64,000 nucleotides of DNA from Helicobacter didelphidarum (GTDB taxonomy: Bacteria > Campylobacterota > Campylobacteria > Campylobacterales > Helicobacteraceae), in NCBI RefSeq assembly GCF_003364195.1, contig NZ_NXLQ01000001.1, positions 124,001-188,000 on the forward strand. Reading direction: 5' to 3'. Positions 57,067 through 64,000 of this stretch are shown here, piece after piece (the first letter of the stretch is position 1; each line of letters begins with the position of its first letter). Position numbers and translations under genes: made by a program. Under the pieces are notes generated by a model. That model was not told where the DNA came from and searched no databases. It saw only the letters and a list, made by a program, of their open reading frames with translations.

Positions 57067-58515
57067 TTATTTATTTGGATTTATAAAGCCATCCAAGAGC
57101 CAATCCACCAATGCCTCGTTTGTAGCTACAACTAAGTCCGTAGGCACTTCTTGCCCCACTGAAAAATAACTAATAGGCTTCTTTGTTTCATAAGCAAGCG
57201 AAAATATATTTCCCAAACCGCGACTCTCATCAAGTTTGCTAAAAATTAGTGTATCAAGATTTAAGATTCCAAAAGCATCATAAATATCGCGTAAATCCTC
57301 AAATTTTGTTGTTGCACTCATAACAAGCGATGTGTTAATCTTATAATCACCTTGCAAATACTTCTTTATTTGTGCAATTTTCTCGCTATCATTTTGTGAT
57401 CTTCCAGCGGTATCAACAAGAATATAATCACAATATCGCAAAGAATCTAGTGCTTTTAAAAAATCCTCTGGTGCCATAACCATCTGAATGCTAATCCTCA
57501 TTCTTTCTGCATACCATTCAAGCTGTTCTAATGCACCAATCCTATAACTATCAAGCGTGATAATCCCAACCTTAGCCTTTTTTTCTAGCGAGAATCTAGC
57601 TGCGAGTTTTGCCAATGCGGTTGTTTTCCCCACTCCTGTTGGACCAACTAACATAATAATCTTTTTTGTCATATCCTTGCTTTCTGGACGACAATAAATC
57701 ATTTTACGCAGAACCTCACGAAAATATCTTTTGATTGTTAAAGAATTTTCGCGCATTTTTAATGGCATAAGCTCGAGACTCAGACTCATAATAGCATCAA
57801 GATGGTCTCGATTAATTCCACTTGTTTTTGCTATTCGATAGATTTCCGCAAACTCATGAGGTATATTAATACCTTCATTTTTTGGACTTCGGTCTTCCCA
57901 TACCATATTTTGTATAAGTTTAAGTTTATCATTAAGCTTATCGAGCTCTTGTTTGATACCACGCAATTCCTCAACATTTTCACCGTGTGCATTTTGTTTT
58001 TCTTGTAATTTTGAACCAACACGTTTATTTAATGTTTCAAGTGTGCTTGAAGCTTGTTGCACAATAGGTTGGGTTGCAATTTGCATTGGAGTTTGGCTAT
58101 GTATACGTTGTATTCTTCGTGCGACATTGGGGCTAAAATCAATTTTTACATCTTCAGAATCTAATTCATTAGAAAGCTCGGATATCTCCTTAACTGCACG
58201 GCTCAGCTGACGAGCTGTATTTTCGTCGAAAGTATCACTTTTTTTGTGTGCTCGTTTGCGTTCTAACTCTCTTTGTGCAATTTCATCAAGTCGTTGTTGT
58301 ATGCTATTAGAACGCGTTGTAATCGGTTCTGGTTGCAACGCAACTGATTCCGCAGATTCATCAACTGCAACAATGACTTCATAAAGTCCGGGTTCTGTTA
58401 GTGTTTTTTTGCGAATCTCTTTTGTATCTACGATAAGGGCATCGTCCCCGTGTGCATTTTGAGCTTTTCGTAATGCTTCTGGTGGTGTTTCTCCCGAATA
58501 AGTATAAAGTTTCAT
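57067..58515 (-). CDS. flhF: Flagellar SRP-like GTPase FlhF
   Basis: A 482-residue protein with a basic N-terminal domain (MKLYTYSGETPPEALRK), a helical N domain and the SRP GTPase: GPTGVGKTT at 291-299, DTAGRS near 370, and SKLDESRGLGN. FlhF fixes the position and number of polar flagella together with FlhG, and controls flagellar gene expression in Campylobacterota. The ATG overlaps the folK stop (ATGA). FlhG is not in the window. Confidence 0.95.
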   Translation of the reverse strand: MKLYTYSGETPPEALRKAQNAHGDDALIVDTKEIRKKTLTEPGLYEVIVAVDESAESVALQPEPITTRSNSIQQRLDEIAQRELERKRAHKKSDTFDENTARQLSRAVKEISELSNELDSEDVKIDFSPNVARRIQRIHSQTPMQIATQPIVQQASSTLETLNKRVGSKLQEKQNAHGENVEELRGIKQELDKLNDKLKLIQNMVWEDRSPKNEGINIPHEFAEIYRIAKTSGINRDHLDAIMSLSLELMPLKMRENSLTIKRYFREVLRKMIYCRPESKDMTKKIIMLVGPTGVGKTTALAKLAARFSLEKKAKVGIITLDSYRIGALEQLEWYAERMRISIQMVMAPEDFLKALDSLRYCDYILVDTAGRSQNDSEKIAQIKKYLQGDYKINTSLVMSATTKFEDLRDIYDAFGILNLDTLIFSKLDESRGLGNIFSLAYETKKPISYFSVGQEVPTDLVVATNEALVDWLLDGFINPNK

Positions 58516-58970
58516 TTGTTTAAACCTAATTGAAATCTAAGTGGTAGTAACACACTTTTTCGATTGTGGAAATCTTGATGAGGTAAGTGTAAATGTTTGA
58601 AACAAATACGCATATTTGCAAAGTATATTAAATCTATATCAAGACTACGAGGTGCATTTTTAAATGAACGAACCCGTGATCTACCAAATTTTCTCTCGAG
58701 ATAGAAAATCAACGCAAACATGCTCCTTACACACATATTCGTAGTTAAAATAATTGATGTATTATAAAAATCCGGTTGTTTTGTATAACCGAATGCAACA
58801 TTCTTATAAATATAAGAAGTTGAATAGATATGAATCTTTCTATGATTTGTTAGGGTTATAAAAAGATTGTGCAATATTTGTAAGCAGTTCCCAAGATTTG
58901 AACCTATGCCTAAAATCGCAATATTCTTAGCATACTTTGGATAGCGTTGAATATATGGAAAATACTTCAT
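58512..58970 (-). CDS. folK: HPPK, 6-hydroxymethyl-7,8-dihydropterin pyrophosphokinase
   Basis: This enzyme transfers pyrophosphate to the pterin in folate synthesis. The family motifs GIGSNLGN, LERKFGR and RSLDIDLIYF are present, followed by PHQDFHNRKSVLLPL. The ATG at 58970 gives 152 residues, close to the usual length. An in-frame ATG at 59111 would add 47 hydrophobic residues unlike HPPK. Overlap with flhF by four bases is a conserved Helicobacter arrangement. Confidence 0.88.
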   Translation of the reverse strand: MKYFPYIQRYPKYAKNIAILGIGSNLGNCLQILHNLFITLTNHRKIHIYSTSYIYKNVAFGYTKQPDFYNTSIILTTNMCVRSMFALIFYLERKFGRSRVRSFKNAPRSLDIDLIYFANMRICFKHLHLPHQDFHNRKSVLLPLRFQLGLNK

Positions 58971-59562
58971 CGATAGATTCACAAAAACTCCTACAATCAA
59001 ATAAAAAATCAGAAAATAACTATAATAATATATTTTTAAACCAAAAGAAATAATGAAAATATAAGCGTTTATTATATCTAAAAAATAAGTATTTTCAACA
59101 CAAATATACAAAATTAATATAATTTAGTCAAAATTTCTCTTCTAACTAAATTACTTTGCTTTTGCAACCAAAAATAAGTTATTATTAAATAATATTTCTA
59201 AATTTAAGTATTTTCAAATATTTATAATTTTATATTTTTATATTATAAAACTCTAAAATATATTATTAGCATAATTTTAAGAGGTAAAAATATTTTCTAA
59301 GAACAAAAATGTAAAATATTACAATATATTAAAGGAAAAATGCTATACTTAAAATACTATTTTATGTTTAGGGGTTGATATAGTTAAGGTGATCTCTAAA
59401 TAAATAATATCTTGCTTATGGCGATGTTTTCCTTATCTGTTATTTGAGAAACATTTTTTGTTGTATTATATGATATTTGTAGGTATCAGGGTTGAAAAAT
59501 CAAAATTCATATTATAATTTTTACTATGACAATAAAAGCAAAATATTTGTTTAAGGAATAAA
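58971..59562. other. AT-rich divergent region folK/aspS
   Basis: About 590 bases of very low G+C. The first 140 bases are an open extension of folK that looks non-homologous. No further gene seen; the aspS promoter is at its right end. Confidence 0.45.
59513..59518 (+). promoter_or_regulatory. -10 box of aspS-adk
   Basis: TATAAT 45 bases before the aspS ATG. Confidence 0.45.
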
Positions 59563-61335
59563 ATGCGAACACATTATAATGCAGATTTAAATATTAACGA
59601 TGTTGGTAAAGAAGTACGACTTTGTGGTTGGTGTAATACATACCGAGATCATGGTGGTGTCATTTTTATCGATTTGCGTGATACAAGTGGTATTATTCAA
59701 CTTGTCGTAGATCCTAGTAGTCAAGCTCATAAAATTGCTTCAAGCGTTCGTGATGAGTTTGTTCTTTTTGCAAAAGGTAGTGTCCGTGCTAGAGGGGAAG
59801 GATTAAGTAATCCTAAACTTAAAACGGGAGAGATTGAAGTTGTATTAAATTCTCTCACGATTGAAAATAAGTCGCTCACACCACCAATTATTATTAGTGA
59901 TTCTAGTGTCAATGAAGAATTACGATTAAGGTATCGCTATCTTGATTTGCGTAATCCACAAAATCTTGATATTTTTAAACTTCGTTCAAAAGTTGCTAGC
60001 ATAACTCGCATATTTTTAGAATCTCAAGGTTTCTTAGAGGTTGAGACACCTATTTTAAGCAAGGCTACACCAGAGGGTGCAAGAGACTATCTTGTCCCAT
60101 CACGTGTGCATGAAGGCGAGTTTTATGCTCTACCACAAAGTCCGCAGCTTTTTAAACAGCTTTTAATGATGAGTGGTTTTGAAAGGTATTATCAAATTGC
60201 AAAATGTTTCCGTGATGAAGATTTGCGTGCGGATAGGCAACCAGAATTTACTCAAATTGATGTCGAGATGAGTTTTTGCGATGCAAATGGCGTAATGGCG
60301 ATTGCTGAGGGACTTGTGCGTGAGATTTTTAAGGTTTGTGGACATGAGATTTGTGCTAAGATTCCACAAATGAGTTATCATGAGGCAATGGAGAAATATG
60401 GTAGTGATAAGCCCGATTTGCGTTTTGATATGTCATTAATTGAAGTAGCAGATTTATTTTTAGAATCAAGCAATGATATATTTAAAAATATTGCAAAAGA
60501 CACAAAAAATAATCGTTTTAAAGCATTATGTGTGAAAAATGGAGATAATTTTTTTAGTCGTAAAACTTTAAGCGATTTAGAAAAGTTTGTCCGAAGCTTT
60601 GGAGCAAAGGGTTTGGCATATATTCAAGTAAAAGAAGAATGTATAAATTTTAGTCAAGAAGAGATAGAATCTTCTCTTAAAGGTCCATTAGTTAAATTTA
60701 TTGCTCCGAATAATATAAAAGAATTAATTCTTCGTGTTGGTGCAAAAAAAGGAGATATAATCTTTTTTGGTGGAGACAAAAAACAACTTGTATGGGATTA
60801 TATGGGAAGATTGAGACTCGAGATTGCTTCGCAAATGGGCATCATAGATTCTAAACAATTAAGCTTTTTGTGGGTTATAGATTTTCCTATGTTTGAACGC
60901 ACAGATGAAGGAATTAAAGCATTACATCATCCATTTACTATGCCTAAAAATTTGGAAGAAAATGATATAGAAGATATTAACTCTATTGCATATGATCTTG
61001 TTTTAAATGGTGTTGAGCTAGGTGGTGGGAGCATTAGAATCCACAAAAGTGATATTCAAGCAAGAATTTTTGAATTACTTGGAATCTCAAATGAAGAAGC
61101 TACACAAAAATTTGGTTTCTTGCTTGAAGCTTTACAATATGGTGCACCACCACATGGAGGTTTTGCTATTGGTTTTGACAGATTGATTATGTTGCTTAGT
61201 GGAGCACATAGTATCCGTGAAGTTATCGCTTTTCCAAAAACGCAAAAGGCTAGTTGTCTGCTTATGAATGCTCCAAGTTCTGTAAGCAAAGAGCAATTGC
61301 ATGAATTACATATAAAAATTAATCCCACAAAATAA
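59563..61335 (+). CDS. aspS: Aspartyl-tRNA synthetase
   Basis: A class II synthetase of 590 residues. An OB-fold anticodon domain comes first ([23 protein letters not shown], in part). Motif 2 ([18 protein letters not shown]) and motif 3 ([14 protein letters not shown]) follow. The bacterial-type GAD insertion domain lies between. In Helicobacter this enzyme is non-discriminating and depends on GatCAB; whether that holds here cannot be read directly. AAGGAA ribosome site; adk follows after ten bases. Confidence 0.97.
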   Translation: MRTHYNADLNINDVGKEVRLCGWCNTYRDHGGVIFIDLRDTSGIIQLVVDPSSQAHKIASSVRDEFVLFAKGSVRARGEGLSNPKLKTGEIEVVLNSLTIENKSLTPPIIISDSSVNEELRLRYRYLDLRNPQNLDIFKLRSKVASITRIFLESQGFLEVETPILSKATPEGARDYLVPSRVHEGEFYALPQSPQLFKQLLMMSGFERYYQIAKCFRDEDLRADRQPEFTQIDVEMSFCDANGVMAIAEGLVREIFKVCGHEICAKIPQMSYHEAMEKYGSDKPDLRFDMSLIEVADLFLESSNDIFKNIAKDTKNNRFKALCVKNGDNFFSRKTLSDLEKFVRSFGAKGLAYIQVKEECINFSQEEIESSLKGPLVKFIAPNNIKELILRVGAKKGDIIFFGGDKKQLVWDYMGRLRLEIASQMGIIDSKQLSFLWVIDFPMFERTDEGIKALHHPFTMPKNLEENDIEDINSIAYDLVLNGVELGGGSIRIHKSDIQARIFELLGISNEEATQKFGFLLEALQYGAPPHGGFAIGFDRLIMLLSGAHSIREVIAFPKTQKASCLLMNAPSSVSKEQLHELHIKINPTK

Positions 61336-61345
61336 GGAGATAAAG

Positions 61346-61915
61346 ATGAAGAAATTATTTTTGATTATCGGTGCACCTGGTAGTGGTAAGACAACAGATG
61401 CACAAAAGATTGCGGCGGCAAATAATGCGATAGCCCATTATTCTACGGGTGATTTATTGCGTGCAGAAGTGGCAAGCGGAAGTAGTCAAGGAAAGACTAT
61501 TGAAAGTTTTACAAGCAAGGGAAACCTTGTGCCTTTAGATATTGTGGTGCAAACAATTGTAGGTGCAATTAATAACTCACCAAAAGATATTATTCTTATT
61601 GATGGTTATCCTAGAAGTGTTGAACAAATGATGGAGCTTGACAAAGTGTTAGCTCAAGATTTTAATGTAAAACTTGTAAGTGTTATCGAAGTTAAAGTAA
61701 GTGAAGAAGTTGCACGAGATAGAGTTTTGGGACGTGCACGTGGTGCTGATGATAATGCAGAGGTATTTAAAAATCGCATGAGAGTATATCTCGATCCTCT
61801 GAATGATATTCAAAAATTCTATAATAATGCAAATATTTTGAAAGTCATTGATGGTGAACGCACAATTGATGAAATTGTATCCGAAATGAAAATATATATA
61901 GAATCTCAATGTTAA
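61346..61915 (+). CDS. adk: Adenylate kinase (short form)
   Basis: A 189-residue protein with GAPGSGKTT at the P-loop, [11 protein letters not shown] for AMP binding, and [12 protein letters not shown] short [11 protein letters not shown] lid replaces the large lid domain, which is normal for Campylobacterota. It equilibrates ATP, ADP and AMP. AAGGAG ribosome site, co-transcribed with aspS. Confidence 0.96.
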   Translation: MKKLFLIIGAPGSGKTTDAQKIAAANNAIAHYSTGDLLRAEVASGSSQGKTIESFTSKGNLVPLDIVVQTIVGAINNSPKDIILIDGYPRSVEQMMELDKVLAQDFNVKLVSVIEVKVSEEVARDRVLGRARGADDNAEVFKNRMRVYLDPLNDIQKFYNNANILKVIDGERTIDEIVSEMKIYIESQC

Positions 61916-61930
61916 ACTTTTTAAGTTTTT
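61914..61930 (+). terminator. Weak hairpin at the end of adk
   Basis: AAACTT, loop TTT and AAGTTT followed by TTCTT directly after the adk stop. The stem is only six A/T-rich pairs. Confidence 0.3.
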
Positions 61931-62195
61931 CTTAATTATTTACATCTTAACATCCAAATTATTTTTTAAGCGATTCCTTGCTTTCAAAATACTAAAAATA
62001 GTATAGGATTATTAATATATTTTTAAATTCATGGCTATAAAAGCTTGAATATGTAAGTCAATCGTAAAAATATGATAACCAAATTGTTAGATATTTAAGT
62101 GAATACTACTAAAAGCAAGGGCTGAAATTGTTTGGAATGATTTGTTTGTTGCACTGCTCTTTATAAAAGATAGGATTATCACAATAATGTAGGGT

Positions 62196-63584
62196 TTATA
62201 ATCCCATTTTATTTGGATTAAGGATATTGTTTGGGTCAAAAGCCTTTTTAATTGAGCGGAATAATTCCATTTCAGCATTACTAAAAGCAAGATTCATAAA
62301 CGGTGCTTTTGCTAACCCTATGCCATGTTCGCCACTTAAAGTTCCCTCTAAATCCACTGCAATTTTAAAGATTTCTGTGATTGCTTCATGTCCTTTCTCT
62401 AAGTCATTTAAATCTTCTACCATAACATTTGTATGTACATTTCCATCACCTGTATGTCCAAAACATGGAATTTTAAAGCCATATTTTTCACTTACTCCCT
62501 GAATTGCTGTGAGTAATTCAGGGAGTTTTGCACGTGGAACTGTAATATCTTCATTAAGCTTTTTTTTACCATAAATACTAATACTTTGACTAACATTTTT
62601 TCTGGCAAACCATAAATCCTCACCATCCTTATCATCTTTTGCAATCTTGAAATGTGTGCAACCATTTTCTTTAAACTTTTCTTCAATTTGTATAAGTTGG
62701 TATTGGATTTCAGAATCAAGATTCCCATCAACTTCTGTAATGAGAATCGCTCCAGCTTCAATAGGCAATCCTTTATGAAATTTTTCTTCAACCGCACGAA
62801 TACTAAGATTATCTAAAAATTCCATAGCAACAGGTGTTACCCCGCTTCCCATTGTTTTATAAACAGCATTCATGGCATTTTCTATGGTGTCAAAGATTCC
62901 CATGGCAGAGCGTTTGAGCTTTGGTTTTGCAAGAAGTTTCAATGTAATTTCACTAATAACCGCTAATGTTCCCTCACTTGCGATTAAAATTCCTGCCACA
63001 TTGTAACCAGCAACATCTTTGATAGTTTTTTTACCTGCACGAATAATATCTCCATTGGGTAAGACTGCACGAATAGCCATCACATAATCTTTTGTGATTC
63101 CATATTTTGCGGCACGCATCCCACCAGCATTCTCGCTTACATTTCCTCCTATGGTACTTTGATTTTCACTTGCTGGGTCAGGAGGATAGAATAAACCATG
63201 GGATTCTACAAAATTTTGTAATTCTTTGTTAATAACACCAGGTTGCACACGCACAATCAAGTTTTTTTCATCAAGCTCAAGGATTTTGTTCATATATTTT
63301 TCTAAAGCTAAAACAATGCCACCTTTTGCTACAATACTTCCACCAGTAAAGCCACTTCCTGCACCTCGTGGCACTATTGGGATTAGATTCTTATTGCAGT
63401 ATTGCAGAATCTTGCTAATGTCATTTTCATGACGCGGGAATAGCACAATGTCAGGCTCTCGTTCCTCGCGTGTTGCATCATAACTATATGCGAGTTTGTG
63501 GATAGAATCCGCTTTTGCATTTTCTTTACCAAGTAAATTTTCAAAATAGAGTAAATGTCGCTGTATATCTTGTGGATTTTGCAC
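62196..63584 (-). CDS. glcD: GlcD-type FAD-binding oxidase (D-lactate/glycolate dehydrogenase family)
   Basis: A flavoprotein of about 462 residues. The FAD-binding segment IPIVPRGAGSGFTGGSIV and the PPDPASENQSTIGGNVSENAGG loop are followed by the FAD-oxidase C-terminal domain ending HGIGLAKAPFMNLAF and DPNNILNPNKMGL. It oxidises a 2-hydroxy acid such as D-lactate or glycolate. GTG at 63584 is the preferred start because AAAGGA lies seven bases ahead; an ATG at 63641 adds 19 residues but has no ribosome site. Related to HP0509 of H. pylori. Confidence 0.92.
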   Translation of the reverse strand: MQNPQDIQRHLLYFENLLGKENAKADSIHKLAYSYDATREEREPDIVLFPRHENDISKILQYCNKNLIPIVPRGAGSGFTGGSIVAKGGIVLALEKYMNKILELDEKNLIVRVQPGVINKELQNFVESHGLFYPPDPASENQSTIGGNVSENAGGMRAAKYGITKDYVMAIRAVLPNGDIIRAGKKTIKDVAGYNVAGILIASEGTLAVISEITLKLLAKPKLKRSAMGIFDTIENAMNAVYKTMGSGVTPVAMEFLDNLSIRAVEEKFHKGLPIEAGAILITEVDGNLDSEIQYQLIQIEEKFKENGCTHFKIAKDDKDGEDLWFARKNVSQSISIYGKKKLNEDITVPRAKLPELLTAIQGVSEKYGFKIPCFGHTGDGNVHTNVMVEDLNDLEKGHEAITEIFKIAVDLEGTLSGEHGIGLAKAPFMNLAFSNAEMELFRSIKKAFDPNNILNPNKMGL

Positions 63585-63820
63585 GAATATATCCTTTATT
63601 AAGTGTTTTTTATGAGTATAATTAAAACTTTTTTGTTTCATGATTGGGAGGAATATAATTTCTCTTGTTTCATTCTAATTTTTTTATTATAACTAAATTA
63701 ATGTATTTTTTATAATTCTTTTTACACTATAATGATAAAACAATCATAAAAGGAAACCTTATAAATTGGCAAAATAGCTTTAATAAACTTGTTGGGATTA
63801 GAATTTTCCAATCTTAAAAA

Positions 63821-64000
63821 TCATTCTATATCAATAAGTGGAAATATATGTGTTTGCGAATCAATTTCTTTGCGTTCTTTGCGTTCTGCAAACTCCAAAA
63901 AATTAATCAAGCATGGCAATTCAATACACTTTGCTTCGAGCTTTTTAATAAGTTGTAATGCTGCATTTGCTGTGCCACCTGTTGCAATAAGATCATCAAT
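63821..64000 (-). CDS. apt: Adenine phosphoribosyltransferase, C-terminal part (cut by window edge)
   Basis: The last 59 codons run from the window end to TGA at 63821. They begin with the PRPP-binding loop DDLIATGGTANAAL, followed by a typical C-terminal helix-strand segment ending in a short basic stretch (ERKERKE). It salvages adenine to AMP. No start is visible within the window. Confidence 0.88.
   Translation of the reverse strand: MDDLIATGGTANAALQLIKKLEAKCIELPCLINFLEFAERKERKEIDSQTHIFPLIDIE

Noticed and set aside
59112-59562. Possible leader peptide or riboswitch ahead of aspS
   Set aside because: Only AT-rich sequence with a -10 box; no T-box (absent from this phylum) or paired structure seen.

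Overview
The window is AT-rich chromosomal DNA from a member of Campylobacterota, most likely a Helicobacter of the enterohepatic type. This is inferred from gene content and style: a fused ispDF-type IPP gene, a RibBA of 344 residues with a decayed second domain, the folK-flhF overlap, an AddA-like helicase-nuclease, NhaA with an enlarged cytoplasmic loop, Helicobacter-type outer-membrane proteins, TATAAT -10 boxes without clear -35 boxes, and homopolymer tracts typical of phase variation. LeuB, LeuD, IlvD and a histidinol-phosphatase-like protein point to more amino-acid synthesis than H. pylori has. I cannot name the species.

Layout: 1-9.5 kb holds partial ispDF (-), thiC, recN, a small membrane protein, leuD-leuB with two small coupled ORFs, a 0.7-kb structured spacer, a PgpA-like membrane protein and ribBA (-), and tRNA-Gln plus initiator tRNA-fMet. 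9.5-22 kb holds an outer-membrane protein (-), addA, nhaA, two secreted SH3b-like proteins, a Tat-exported aldo/keto reductase (-), an HDOD protein and a uracil-DNA-glycosylase-like protein. 22-31 kb is a surface-variation segment: an FkbM methyltransferase gene split by a C12 tract, two tandem outer-membrane proteins behind a promoter whose spacer is a T14 tract, cstA and an orphan MshL-like secretin.

30.7-39 kb is less AT-rich in alaS and ilvD. Between these two lie a truncated DNA methyltransferase, a small secreted protein and a three-gene restriction-modification operon behind ilvD in which every gene is broken (amber codon, T5 frameshift, further frameshift). 39-50 kb holds thiL (-), an FtsL/DivIC-like protein with a long Q/N-rich arm, a complete RND metal-efflux operon (outer-membrane factor, adaptor, HME pump) and a multicopper oxidase, together a likely copper-resistance module. 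50-64 kb holds a siderophore-esterase-like hydrolase, a PHP phosphatase, a metal ABC permease with a small partner, an HslJ/META protein, a dynamin-like GTPase, folK-flhF, aspS-adk, a GlcD-type FAD oxidase and partial apt.

No CRISPR array, rRNA gene, prophage or insertion sequence was seen. The observations most worth follow-up are the C12 on/off switch, the T14 promoter spacer, the decayed restriction-modification operon, the orphan secretin, and the paired SH3b-like secreted proteins.
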